A stretch of 64,000 bases of DNA. Source: Aquibium carbonis (lineage in GTDB: Bacteria > Pseudomonadota > Alphaproteobacteria > Rhizobiales > Rhizobiaceae). A program made the position numbers and the translations under genes. The notes beneath the pieces were generated by a model. That model searched no databases, was not told the DNA's origin, and saw only the letters and a program-made list of their open reading frames with translations. Below are positions 1 through 8,127 of the stretch, piece by piece. The DNA lies in assembly GCF_003970795.1 (NCBI RefSeq), contig NZ_RWKW01000030.1, positions 1 through 64,000 on the forward strand, in the 5' to 3' direction. The number at the start of each line of letters is the position of its first letter. Within the stretch, counting starts at the first letter, position 1.

Positions 1-2
1 CG

Positions 3-419
3 ACGTCCCGGGCGGACAAGGCGCCGGCCAGGACCGCCGCAGCACCGGCCGCCAGGACCCCCGACGGGGCCAGCAGCAAGCCTTCATCCTCCGCCAGTGC
101 CGGCAGCCAGGCAAGCGCGGCAGCCGCGCCCGGCGTGGCCGCCCGGTATGGTCGCGCATTACTGTCGCATGTCGAGCGCCACAAGCGCTATCCCGCCGCC
201 GCCCGCAGCGCCGGCATCAGCGGCGCGACGCGGCTCTCGATCACCATCGACCGAACGGGCGGCCTGGCCGGCGCGCGCGTCTCGGCTGGCTCGGGGCACC
301 GGATCCTCGACGACGAGGCACTGGCGGTGGCCCGCCGCGCCGCGCCCTACCCCCGTCCGCCCGACGGCGTGGGCGGAAGCACGTTCTCCTTCGCCGTGAC
401 GCTCCGCTTCGCGCGCTGA
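3..419 (+). CDS. TonB family protein, C-terminal part (5' end outside window)
   Basis: The reading frame is open from the window edge, so this is the last 138 residues of a larger protein. The first ~45 residues are an Ala/Pro/Ser/Lys-rich linker of the kind that spans the periplasm in TonB proteins. The rest matches a TonB C-terminal domain: HKRYPAAARSAGISG, then the ITIDRTGGL strand, the SAGSGHRILDDEAL segment and the RAAPYPRPPDG turn. This domain contacts the TonB box of outer-membrane receptors and passes on energy from ExbB/ExbD. The N-terminal membrane anchor is not visible, so the gene could be tonB proper or a TonB-domain paralogue. The next gene starts 120 bases downstream and is probably separately regulated. 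Confidence 0.8.
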   Translation, partial: TSRADKAPARTAAAPAARTPDGASSKPSSSASAGSQASAAAAPGVAARYGRALLSHVERHKRYPAAARSAGISGATRLSITIDRTGGLAGARVSAGSGHRILDDEALAVARRAAPYPRPPDGVGGSTFSFAVTLRFAR

Positions 420-499
420 GCCCCCGTCCCCAGCGCCCCCGAGTCCCTGTGCCGAAATCCCCGGCGGCAGCAGCAGGCGTCTTGACTCGGCATTCGATT

Positions 500-517
500 T
501 CGTCAAACGTTTAACGA
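500..517. promoter_or_regulatory. Candidate TetR operator
   Basis: An 18-bp near-perfect palindrome, TCGTCAAACGTTTAACGA, is centred on AAACGTTT and lies 22 bases before the TetR gene start. Two symmetric positions mismatch. A palindrome of this length directly before a tetR gene is the usual autoregulatory operator; binding here is inferred. Confidence 0.55.
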
Positions 518-539
518 ACAGCGAGGACCTTGCCTGATC

Positions 540-1184
540 ATGCTCACGCAGACGCGCCCGGAGAGCGACGTCAGCACCGCGATCCTGTCAGCGGGCGAGC
601 GGGCTTTCGCGGAGTTCGGCTATGCGGGCGCGTCGATGCGCGGCATTGCGCGGGATGCGGGGGTGAACCAGGCGATGATCGCCTATTATTTCGGCTCCAA
701 GGAAGGCCTGCTGCACGCGATCATGCGGCGGCGCTCGTCGGTGGTGAACGCGCAGCGCGAGGCATTGCTGTCGACGCTGCTGGCGCGGGGCGAGCCGACC
801 GTCGACGACCTCATCGAGGCGTTCCTGGCGCCGCTCGTCGAGCTCGCGACGGACGAGGAGCAGGGCGGATACTCCTATGTCCGGATGCTGGCGGTCTTCA
901 TGCATTCGGTCGACGAGGTCGCCAAGCAGGTGATTGCGGAGAATTTCGACGGCATCGCCCGTCGCTTCACCGATGCCTTCCGCATGATCGAGCCCAGGAT
1001 GACCGAGAGCGACGCCATCCGCGCCTACCTCCTGTCGCTCGGCACCGGCATCGCCGCCGTCGGCATCGAAGGCCGGGCGGGCCGGATGACCAACCGATAC
1101 GATCACCCCGACACGGCAAAGCTGCTGCGCGCCGTCGTCGCCTATTCCAGCGCGGGTGTGAGGGCGCTGATGAACAGGGACTGA
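540..1184 (+). CDS. TetR/AcrR family transcriptional regulator
   Basis: This 214-residue protein has an N-terminal TetR helix-turn-helix at about residues 14-60; the GIARDAGVNQAMIAYYFGSK stretch is the recognition helix and the family's YYFGSKE signature. The C-terminal helical part should bind a small effector and form the dimer. It stands 44 bases before a TRAP transporter/catabolic operon on the same strand and behind an 18-bp palindrome, so it most likely represses itself and that operon until the imported compound or a breakdown product binds. The ATG at 540 follows a weak GAGG about 14 bases upstream. The effector is unknown. Confidence 0.88.
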   Translation: MLTQTRPESDVSTAILSAGERAFAEFGYAGASMRGIARDAGVNQAMIAYYFGSKEGLLHAIMRRRSSVVNAQREALLSTLLARGEPTVDDLIEAFLAPLVELATDEEQGGYSYVRMLAVFMHSVDEVAKQVIAENFDGIARRFTDAFRMIEPRMTESDAIRAYLLSLGTGIAAVGIEGRAGRMTNRYDHPDTAKLLRAVVAYSSAGVRALMNRD

Positions 1185-1228
1185 GACACCGGTCCACCAA
1201 CCACCAGATCGAACCCAGGGAGGAAACC

Positions 1229-2296
1229 ATGTTCGACAGCAAGCTTCTGAAACTCGCCCTCGTCGCCGGGGCGCTCGCCGCCTCGACCTCGGTCATCCGC
1301 GCCGAAACCATCGACGCCACCATCGTCGCCGGCCACCCGCCCGTCTTCCGCTGGGTCAAGCACGCCAGCCAGACCTTCATCCCCACCGTTAACAAGGCGC
1401 TCGAAGGCTCGGGCCACGAGATCAAGTGGGACGAGCAGTATGGCGGCTCTCTCTCCAAGGTGGGCGACGAGCTCGAAGCGACCGAGGAAGGCCTGGCCCA
1501 GATCGGCGTCATCTCTTCGGTCTTCGATCCGGCCAAGCTGTCGCTGCAGAACGTCAGCTACTACACGCCCTTCGTGTCGAGCGATGTCGCGCTCGTGTCC
1601 AACACGATCAACGATCTGCACTTCTCCAACCCGAACATGCGGGTGACCTGGGAGGAAAACGGCCTCGAATATCTGGGCGCGCCATCCGCCATCGACGACT
1701 ACCTGTTGATGACCACCTTCCCCGTGAACTCGATCGACGATCTGAAGGGCAAGAAGATCGGCGCCCCGGGACCCGCGGTGAACTGGCTCGGCGGCACCGG
1801 CGCGGTCGGCGTCGCGGGCAACCTCACGACCTACTACAACGAGATCAAGACCGGCGTGTATGACGGCGTGATCGTCTTCGCGACGGCAGCCCTCCCCGGC
1901 AAGCTGCACGAGGTGGCGCCCTACATCACCAAGGTCGGCTTCGGCGCGCAGTATGCCGGATCGCTCGCCGCCAACAAGGAGTGGTTCGACGAGCAGCCCG
2001 AAGAGGTCCAGAAGGCGCTGCGGGCCGGCGGCGAGGCGTTCCGCGACGCTTACATCGCCGATCTCGATGCCGCGTCCGAAGCCGCGTTGAAGACGCTCGC
2101 CGAACAGGGGGCGACGATCACGGAAGTGGACGACGAGTTCCGCCAGAAGTGGGTGGCCGGCATGGACAACGTCGCCAAGACATGGGCGGCCCAGGTCGAC
2201 GGCGAAGGCAAGGCCGGCACCGAGATCCTGAAGGCCTACATGGACGCGATCCGCGCCGCAGGTGGCAAGCCCGCCCGCGACTGGGACCAGGAATAG
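1229..2296 (+). CDS. dctP: TRAP transporter substrate-binding protein (DctP family)
   Basis: This 355-residue periplasmic protein is the solute receptor of a tripartite TRAP importer. Residues 1-25 form a signal peptide (LKLALVAGALAAS core, cleavage near VIRA-E). The body has DctP-family features: a GGSLSKVGDELEATEEGLAQ helix, the DDLKGKKIGAPGPAVNWLGG loop and the YDGVIVFATAALPGKLHEVA segment near the ligand site. The ATG at 1229 has a strong GGGAGG Shine-Dalgarno; the open frame extends far upstream but overlaps the tetR gene and lacks a signal peptide there. It opens the operon dctP-dctQ-dctM. The ligand is probably a carboxylate, as in most TRAP systems, but the sequence does not say which. 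Confidence 0.9.
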   Translation: MFDSKLLKLALVAGALAASTSVIRAETIDATIVAGHPPVFRWVKHASQTFIPTVNKALEGSGHEIKWDEQYGGSLSKVGDELEATEEGLAQIGVISSVFDPAKLSLQNVSYYTPFVSSDVALVSNTINDLHFSNPNMRVTWEENGLEYLGAPSAIDDYLLMTTFPVNSIDDLKGKKIGAPGPAVNWLGGTGAVGVAGNLTTYYNEIKTGVYDGVIVFATAALPGKLHEVAPYITKVGFGAQYAGSLAANKEWFDEQPEEVQKALRAGGEAFRDAYIADLDAASEAALKTLAEQGATITEVDDEFRQKWVAGMDNVAKTWAAQVDGEGKAGTEILKAYMDAIRAAGGKPARDWDQE

Positions 2297-2351
2297 CGCT
2301 CCGGCGTACCGACATTCGCGCACTCCGGCACCTCCGCAGGGGCACAAGACG

Positions 2352-2924
2352 ATGACACATGGAGCGACACCGGAGCCGGCAGACGGCTCCGGTTGGGGAC
2401 AGCGCATCCGCGCCACCGCCGACACCATCTCCAACGCGCTCAACGTGATCGGCACGTTGCTGATCCTCGGGCTGGTGGTCCTGGTCAATGCGGACGTGCT
2501 CGGACGCAACCTCTTCCTCGCGCCGATTTCCGGCGTGCCGGAAATCGTTTCCATGTCGATCGTGGCGATCGTCTTCCTGCAGGTGTCGCAGGCCTTTCGC
2601 ATGGGCCGGTTCACCCGCACCGACGCCCTGCTCAACGCTCTCGGCAGCCGCGCGCCCAGGTTGCGCGCGGCGGTCGAACTCGTCTACGTCGCCGCCGCGC
2701 TCGCGCTGGTCTGGTTCCTGCTCTCCGCCAGCTGGCCGCTGTTCGAAAAGGCGTGGCAGCGCGGTACCTATGTCGGCACGGTCGGCGACTTCACCGCACC
2801 GGAATGGCCCGTCAAGCTGGTGATCCTCATCGGCTGCATGGCGCTGATCATGCAGATGCTGATCGCCGGCGCGATCGCGCTGTGGGGGATCGTCGAACCG
2901 AAATCCCGCGGAGACGCCCGATGA
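2352..2924 (+). CDS. dctQ: TRAP transporter small permease (DctQ family)
   Basis: The 190-residue membrane protein has four predicted membrane helices (IGTLLILGLVVLVNADVLGR, IVSMSIVAIVFLQVSQ, VELVYVAAALALVWFLLSA, LVILIGCMALIMQMLIAGAI). The NADVLGRNL motif after helix 1 is characteristic of DctQ. It pairs with the large permease in the inner membrane to drive sodium- or proton-coupled uptake of substrate delivered by DctP. The stop overlaps the start of the next gene in an ATGA arrangement, which indicates translational coupling. The frame is open further upstream, but the ATG at 2352 leaves only a short cytoplasmic leader and fits the family length. Confidence 0.88.
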   Translation: MTHGATPEPADGSGWGQRIRATADTISNALNVIGTLLILGLVVLVNADVLGRNLFLAPISGVPEIVSMSIVAIVFLQVSQAFRMGRFTRTDALLNALGSRAPRLRAAVELVYVAAALALVWFLLSASWPLFEKAWQRGTYVGTVGDFTAPEWPVKLVILIGCMALIMQMLIAGAIALWGIVEPKSRGDAR

Positions 2925-4234
2925 GCACCTTCGAGATCGGGCTCGCCACCCTGGGCGCCATGATCGTGCTGGTCTATGCGGGCCTCTGGGTGCCCATCGC
3001 GCTCATGCTCTGCTCCTATGTGGGCGTGTGGATGATGAAGGGCTCGCCGGTTCTCGCCGGCAAGCTGCTGGCACTCTCGGCGTCCGAAACCATCTCGTCC
3101 TATTTCTTCGGCGTCGTGCCGCTGTTCGTGCTGATGGGTTTTCTCGTCTCGGTGACCGGGCTAGGCCGCGACGCCTATGACGTCGCCAACCAGCTGTTCC
3201 GGCGGCTGAAGGGCGGCCTCGGCGTCTCGACGGTCGCCGCCAACGCCATCTTCGCCGCCATCACCGGCATTTCGATCGCCTCCGCGGCCGTGTTCACCCG
3301 GCTCGCGGTGCCCGAGATGGTGCGCCATGGCTACACCAAGAAATTCTCCGTCGGCGTCGTCGCCGGCTCCTCGGTGCTCGGCATGCTGATCCCGCCGAGC
3401 CTGCTCCTGATCCTCTACGGCCTGCTCACCGAGCAGTCGGTCGGCGACCTGTTCCTGGCCGGCGTGTTGCCGGGTCTGCTTCTTGCCGCCATCTTCGCCG
3501 GCGGCGTCGTCCTGATGGCCTATTTCTGGCCGTCCTTCATCGGTGAGAACCTGTCCGATGACCGGGAGCACGATCTGTCGCCGCGCGACATGCTCGCCAA
3601 GGGCCTGCCGATCGCGCTCCTCATCGCGCTGGTGCTCGGCGGCCTCTATGCCGGCTTCTTCACGCCGATCGAGGCCGGCGCGGTCGGCTGTCTCGGCGCC
3701 ATCGTCATCGGCCTCGCCCGGCGGGCGCTGACCTGGCGCAACTTCTGGGAAGTGCTGACCGACACCGGCCTCGTCACCGCCTCGGTCTGCTTCCTCATCA
3801 TCGCCGCGCAGATGTATTCGCGCATGCTGTCGCTATCCGGTTTGCCCAACGAGTTCGGCACCTTCGTCGCCACCGCCGACATCGGCTTCTGGGGCGTGAT
3901 CCTCGCCTATGTGCTGCTGGTGATCGTCATGGGCACGATCCTCGACTCCTCGTCGATCATGTTGATCCTGGTGCCACTGATGCTGCCCGTCGTCGTGCCG
4001 ATGGGCGTCGATCTGGTGTGGTTCGGCATCGTCACCGTGATCGCCGTCGAGATCGGATTGCTGACGCCCCCCTTTGGATTGTCCGTCTTCGTCATCAAAT
4101 CGACCCTCGACGACAATTCCATCTCGCTCGGCGAGATCTTCCGCGGTGCGGCCCCCTTCGCCATCATGATGGCGATCGTTCTCGCGCTCGTCCTGATCTT
4201 CCCGTCCATCGCCACTGGCCTTCTGGCCCGCTGA
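2921..4234 (+). CDS. dctM: TRAP transporter large permease (DctM family)
   Basis: This 437-residue polytopic protein is the transport subunit of the TRAP system. It has about 12 hydrophobic segments and family motifs such as FFGVVPLFVLMGFLV, the AITGISIASAAVFTRLAVPEM region and the GMLIPPSLLLILYG motif that marks DctM. The second half repeats the pattern with a DSSSIMLILVPLMLPV segment. The length is normal for the family (about 425-440). Translation starts inside the dctQ stop (ATGA), so dctQ and dctM are coupled. A cyclase-family gene follows after 11 bases, so transport and breakdown of the substrate are encoded together. Confidence 0.92.
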   Translation: MSTFEIGLATLGAMIVLVYAGLWVPIALMLCSYVGVWMMKGSPVLAGKLLALSASETISSYFFGVVPLFVLMGFLVSVTGLGRDAYDVANQLFRRLKGGLGVSTVAANAIFAAITGISIASAAVFTRLAVPEMVRHGYTKKFSVGVVAGSSVLGMLIPPSLLLILYGLLTEQSVGDLFLAGVLPGLLLAAIFAGGVVLMAYFWPSFIGENLSDDREHDLSPRDMLAKGLPIALLIALVLGGLYAGFFTPIEAGAVGCLGAIVIGLARRALTWRNFWEVLTDTGLVTASVCFLIIAAQMYSRMLSLSGLPNEFGTFVATADIGFWGVILAYVLLVIVMGTILDSSSIMLILVPLMLPVVVPMGVDLVWFGIVTVIAVEIGLLTPPFGLSVFVIKSTLDDNSISLGEIFRGAAPFAIMMAIVLALVLIFPSIATGLLAR

Positions 4235-4245
4235 GGAACCCCGCC

Positions 4246-5022
4246 ATGCCGCGCCGCATCGTCGACCTGTCCGTTGCCCTGGAAATGGGGATCGCCTCCG
4301 ATCCGCCGATGGCGCTGCCGAAGATCGACTATCTCGACCATCACATGACCGCCGGGCAGATCCTGCCCTTCTTTCCGGGGCTGACCATGGACCAGCTGCC
4401 GAACCGCGAAGGCTGGGCCGTGGAGCAGCTGAACATCTCGACCCACAACGGCACCCATCTCGACGCGCCGTACCACTATGCCTCGACCATGAACAATGGC
4501 GAGCGGGCGATCACCATCGACGAGGTGCCGCTGGAATGGTGCTTCAACCCCGGCGTGAAGCTCGACTTTCGCCACATGGAGGACGGCTATGTAGCGACGG
4601 CAGCCGACGTCGAGGCCGAACTGAAGCGCATCGGCCATGAGTTGCGGCCGCTCGACATCGTGGTGGTCAACACCGCCGCCGGCGCCCGCTACGGCCAGCC
4701 CGACTACGTGGCGCGCGGATGCGGCATGGGCCGCGAAGCGACGATCTGGCTCCTCGAGCGCGGCGTCCGCGTGACCGGCACCGACGCCTGGAGCTGGGAC
4801 GCGCCCTTCGTCCACACGGCGAAAACCTTTGCCGCGACGCACGATCCGAAGATCATCTGGGAAGGCCACCGCGCCGGCATGGAGATCGGCTACTGCCACA
4901 TCGAAAAGCTGGCCAACCTCGATCAGCTGCCGGCCACCGGCTACGAGATCGCCTGCTTCCCGTTCAAGATCAAGGCGGCGTCGGCGGGCTTCACCCGCGC
5001 CGTCGCGATCTTCCACGACTGA
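4246..5022 (+). CDS. Cyclase-family metal-dependent hydrolase (kynurenine formamidase/isatin hydrolase fold)
   Basis: The 258-residue protein carries the metal-binding signature HxGTHxDxPxH as HNGTHLDAPYH at about residues 68-78. This defines the cyclase superfamily (Pfam Cyclase), whose members hydrolyse amide or C-N/C-C bonds using Mn or Zn; kynurenine formamidase and isatin hydrolase are known examples. A second conserved region, TGTDAWSWDAPF, is near residue 180. It is cytoplasmic, with no signal peptide. It sits between the TRAP permease and a beta-keto acid cleavage enzyme, which suggests it opens a ring or removes an acyl group before that step. No kynurenine pathway genes are nearby, so the true substrate is unknown. 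Confidence 0.82.
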   Translation: MPRRIVDLSVALEMGIASDPPMALPKIDYLDHHMTAGQILPFFPGLTMDQLPNREGWAVEQLNISTHNGTHLDAPYHYASTMNNGERAITIDEVPLEWCFNPGVKLDFRHMEDGYVATAADVEAELKRIGHELRPLDIVVVNTAAGARYGQPDYVARGCGMGREATIWLLERGVRVTGTDAWSWDAPFVHTAKTFAATHDPKIIWEGHRAGMEIGYCHIEKLANLDQLPATGYEIACFPFKIKAASAGFTRAVAIFHD

Positions 5023-5093
5023 AACCGAAACGCGCCGTCGGGGCGGCGCAACACCCCTCGACCGCAAAGCTCAGACAGACCAGGGAGGACCTC

Positions 5094-6032
5094 ATGGCCC
5101 GCAAGAACGACAAGATCATCATCACCTGCGCCGTCACCGGCGGCGTCCACACACCGACCATGTCGGACGCGCTGCCGATCACGCCCGACGAGATCGCCAC
5201 GCAGTCGATCGACGCGGCCGAGGCCGGCGCCGCGATCCTGCACCTCCATGCCCGTGATCCAGAAACCGGCAAGCCGACACCCGACCCGGCGGTGTTCATG
5301 CAGTTCCTGCCGCGCATCAAGCAGGCCACCGACGCTGTGGTCAACATCACCACCGGCGGCGGGCTCGGCATGACCGTGCAGGAGCGCCTGGCCGCACCGC
5401 TGAAAGCCGAGCCGGAGCTCTGCTCGCTCAACATGGGCTCGATGAACTTTGCGCTGCACCCGCTGGCCGGCAAGTACAAGGAATGGAAGCATTCCTGGGA
5501 GAAGCCCTACCTGGAGGGCACCGACGACTTCATCTTCCGCAACACCTTCCGCGACATCGCCTACATCCTGCAGCATCTCGGCGAGGGCTGCGGCACCCGG
5601 TTCGAGCACGAGTGCTACGACATCGGCCACCTCTACAACCTGGCGCATTTCGTCGACAAGGGCCTGGTCAAGCCACCCTTCCTCGTGCAGTCGATCTTCG
5701 GCATTCTCGGCGGCATCGGCGCCGACGTGGAAAACGTCGCCTTCATGAAGCAGACCGCCGACCGCCTGTTTGGCGACGATTACGTCTGGTCGGTGCTGGC
5801 GGCGGGCCGTTTCCAGATGCCCTTCATCACCCAGGCCGCCCTGCTCGGCGGCCATGTGCGTGTCGGCCTGGAGGACTCGCTCTACATCGGCAAGGGCAAG
5901 CTCGCCGGCTCCAATGCCGAGCAGGTCGCCAAGATCCGCACCATCCTGGAGGAACTTGGCCACGGTATCGCCACGCCGGCGGAAGCCCGCGAGATGCTCG
6001 CCCTCAAGGGCGGCGACCGGGTGGCGTTCTGA
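5094..6032 (+). CDS. Beta-keto acid cleavage enzyme (BKACE/Kce family, former DUF849)
   Basis: This 312-residue TIM-barrel protein belongs to the BKACE family, which condenses a beta-keto acid with acetyl-CoA and cleaves it to acetoacetate and a new acyl-CoA. The zinc ligands of the family appear as HLHARDPETG near residue 45, and the late acidic ligand as VRVGLEDSLY near residue 245. TTGGG and the GSMNF loop are further family marks. The ATG at 5094 follows a strong GGGAGG site. Substrate specificity is set by a few pocket residues and varies widely (aminohexanoate, dehydrocarnitine, adipate-type keto acids). It overlaps the next gene by one base. Confidence 0.88.
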   Translation: MARKNDKIIITCAVTGGVHTPTMSDALPITPDEIATQSIDAAEAGAAILHLHARDPETGKPTPDPAVFMQFLPRIKQATDAVVNITTGGGLGMTVQERLAAPLKAEPELCSLNMGSMNFALHPLAGKYKEWKHSWEKPYLEGTDDFIFRNTFRDIAYILQHLGEGCGTRFEHECYDIGHLYNLAHFVDKGLVKPPFLVQSIFGILGGIGADVENVAFMKQTADRLFGDDYVWSVLAAGRFQMPFITQAALLGGHVRVGLEDSLYIGKGKLAGSNAEQVAKIRTILEELGHGIATPAEAREMLALKGGDRVAF

Positions 6033-6526
6033 TGAACACCACCGTCACGGACAAGGCGCTGGTGCAGTTCGACTGCACCGGCCACGCCGTCGGCAAGATG
6101 CGCAACGAACTCTCCGTTGCCATGGTGCAGCCCTTCCCCGAGGGGCCGTTCGAGATGGCGACCGACGAGGGTTTGTTCCATGGCGGCGATGCCTCCGCGC
6201 CGCCACCTCTGGCGATGTTCGTCGGCGCGCTGACCGGCTGCATCATGACGCAGATCCGTGCCTTCGCGAAACGGCTGAACGTGAAGATCGACGACCTGAA
6301 GGTCGAGACGCGGGTGCAGTGGAACTGGCAGGCAGTGGGCCGGGTCTACGAGACCGCGCCCAAGGCCTTCGAGATCGACGTCATGATCGACAGCCCGTCG
6401 CCGGACGACAAGGTGGTCGAGCTTATCGAGACCGCCAAGAAGGGCTGCTTCATCGAGCAGACGCTGGGACGGCAGAACACGATCCGCCACCGCATGAAGA
6501 CGCCGAACGGCTGGAAGGAGGTTTGA
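6032..6526 (+). CDS. OsmC family protein
   Basis: This 164-residue OsmC/Ohr-fold protein keeps both peroxidatic-type cysteines: one in LTGCIMTQIRAFAKR (about residue 70) and one in TAKKGCFIEQTLG (about residue 138). Family members reduce organic hydroperoxides with thiol donors, although many paralogues are uncharacterised. The start codon overlaps the stop of the BKACE gene (TGATG), so the two are translationally coupled, and a lactonase follows one base after its stop. Presence inside a catabolic operon is unusual for a stress protein and hints that a reactive or peroxidised intermediate arises, or that this paralogue has a thiol-dependent hydrolytic role. Confidence 0.8.
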   Translation: MNTTVTDKALVQFDCTGHAVGKMRNELSVAMVQPFPEGPFEMATDEGLFHGGDASAPPPLAMFVGALTGCIMTQIRAFAKRLNVKIDDLKVETRVQWNWQAVGRVYETAPKAFEIDVMIDSPSPDDKVVELIETAKKGCFIEQTLGRQNTIRHRMKTPNGWKEV

Positions 6527-6527
6527 G

Positions 6528-7550
6528 ATGAGCAATCCCATCGACGGGTTCACGGTGACGAAGGCCGACATCTCCTATGTCGGCCACGACCTCCAGCGCC
6601 CCGAATGCATTCTGGCCGAGCGCGACGGCAGCCTGTGGGCGGCCGATGCGCGCGGTGGCGTCATGCACATCCGCCCCGACGGGGCGCAGGAGCTGATCGC
6701 GCAGAGCCATGCCAGCGCTTTCGAAAGCGCCACCGACGAGGCGACGCGCTTCACCAAGGGCACGCTGCCCAACGGGCTGGCCTTCGCCCGCGACGGCTCG
6801 ATCCTGATCTCGAACTTCGGTACCGACTGCCTGGAGCTGATGACCCGGACGGGCGAGACGAAGGTGCTGATCGACCAGGTCGACGGCCAGCCGATCGGCA
6901 AGGTCAACTTCGTCCTGCGCGACACGAAGGACCGGCTGTGGGTGACGGTCTCGACGCAGATCCGCAACTGGATGGAAGCCGCCAGCCGCCGCATCGAGGA
7001 CGGCTCCATCCTGCTCGTCGACGGCGACACCGTGCGTACGGTGGCCACCGGCATCGCCTTCACCAACGAGGTGCGGCTCGACGCAAAAGAGGAGTGGCTC
7101 TACGTGGTGGAGACGTCCGGCCGCAAGATCACCCGCTTCAAGGTGGCCGACGACGGCTCGCTGTCGGACCGCCAGACCTTCGGACCCGAGGACCACGGCG
7201 CCTTCATCGACGGCATCGCCTTCGATTCATACGGGAATCTCTGGGGCACGCACGTGATGACCGACCGCATCTTCGCGCTTACGCCCGAAGGCGAGTTGCG
7301 CATCATCCTCGACGACGACAATCCCGACGCGAGCCGGCGCCTCCTCGACGCCTTCGACCGCGGCGAGGCGACGCCAGAGCTGATGCTGGCCGCCGGCGGC
7401 ACGATCGCGCCCTGGTTCGCCAGCGTCACCTTCGGCGGGCCGGACCTGAGGACCGTCTACATCGGTTCGCTGCGCGGCACGAAGATCCCCTGCTTCCGGA
7501 GCCCGGTGGCCGGGTTGCCGATGGTGCACTGGAACGACGAGAGGCCGTGA
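6528..7550 (+). CDS. SMP-30/gluconolactonase-like beta-propeller hydrolase
   Basis: The 340-residue protein resembles the SMP-30/gluconolactonase/LRE six-bladed propeller family, which hydrolyses lactones with a divalent metal. Repeated blade motifs are visible: RPECILAERDGSLWAADARG near residue 24, LPNGLAFARDGSILISNFG near residue 81, FTNEVRLDAKEEWLYVVE near residue 178 and IDGIAFDSYGNLWGTH near residue 227. It has no signal peptide. It is the last gene of the TRAP operon, with one base between the previous stop and its ATG. A lactonase fits a pathway in which a lactone or enol-lactone intermediate is opened before beta-keto cleavage. The order of steps is inference. Confidence 0.8.
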   Translation: MSNPIDGFTVTKADISYVGHDLQRPECILAERDGSLWAADARGGVMHIRPDGAQELIAQSHASAFESATDEATRFTKGTLPNGLAFARDGSILISNFGTDCLELMTRTGETKVLIDQVDGQPIGKVNFVLRDTKDRLWVTVSTQIRNWMEAASRRIEDGSILLVDGDTVRTVATGIAFTNEVRLDAKEEWLYVVETSGRKITRFKVADDGSLSDRQTFGPEDHGAFIDGIAFDSYGNLWGTHVMTDRIFALTPEGELRIILDDDNPDASRRLLDAFDRGEATPELMLAAGGTIAPWFASVTFGGPDLRTVYIGSLRGTKIPCFRSPVAGLPMVHWNDERP

Positions 7551-7556
7551 GGCGGC

Positions 7557-7582
7557 AGGCTGGCCCGGCGGCGGGCCAGCCT
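7557..7582. terminator. Hairpin between convergent genes
   Basis: An 11-bp perfect stem (AGGCTGGCCCG pairing with CGGGCCAGCCT, loop GCGG) follows the lactonase stop and reaches into the stop of the gene on the other strand. It lacks a clear T-run, so it may be a weak bidirectional terminator or an mRNA 3'-end stabiliser. Confidence 0.55.
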
Positions 7583-7967
7583 ATTCCTCCAGGACGATCT
7601 CCTCGGTCTGGCCGCCCTCGCAGATATAGCAGCAGTCGTCGCAGCTCTCGGTGTTGTTCGGTCCGACGCCCCAGTAGGTGTCCTCGTCGCCATCGATCCA
7701 GGCACCGTAGCAGATCTGCTCGCCTTCCTCGCAAGCCAGCGACATCTCGCGCGCTTCGCCGTCGTCGAGATAGAAATCCTTCCCCTTGCCGGGCCAGACA
7801 TAGCTCCTGTCCTGGCTGTAGAGTTCGACCCGCACTGCATTGGGATGGTTGTTGCGGATGGTGAAGGTGACGTCGGAAGCCAGAGCCGGGAAGGCCGACG
7901 GCAACAGGGACAGCGCGCAGAAGGACAGAACCGACACGGCAGCGCGGCGCGAAAACAGGCCAGACAT
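7581..7967 (-). CDS. Secreted Cys-rich acidic protein, unknown function
   Basis: No family is recognised. The 128-residue product starts with a signal peptide (RRAAVSVLSFCALSLLPSAFPALAS, cleavage near residue 28). The mature part is short, very acidic and Cys-rich: CEEGEQIC in the middle and CDDCCYIC near the C-terminus, six cysteines that could form disulfides in the periplasm. A TFTIRNNHPNAVRVELYSQDR stretch resembles an immunoglobulin-like beta strand pair. The ATG at 7967 is chosen because it places the signal peptide at the N-terminus; the frame stays open further upstream but without secretion features. It is convergent with the lactonase operon and stands alone. Confidence 0.65.
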   Translation of the reverse strand: MSGLFSRRAAVSVLSFCALSLLPSAFPALASDVTFTIRNNHPNAVRVELYSQDRSYVWPGKGKDFYLDDGEAREMSLACEEGEQICYGAWIDGDEDTYWGVGPNNTESCDDCCYICEGGQTEEIVLEE

Positions 7968-8127
7968 TGGAAGAGCCCCCACAGGTACACGGCCAGGCGG
8001 CCGCCTTGGTGTCATCGCACGGCCCCGCGATGGCGGAAAGTGGCCGGAGCGCCGTTCCTGCCGGATTTCCCCCGCCCCGAGCGCCGCTTCCGCCGTCAAC
8101 GCAGCAAGAGCGATCAGCACCTTCCGC

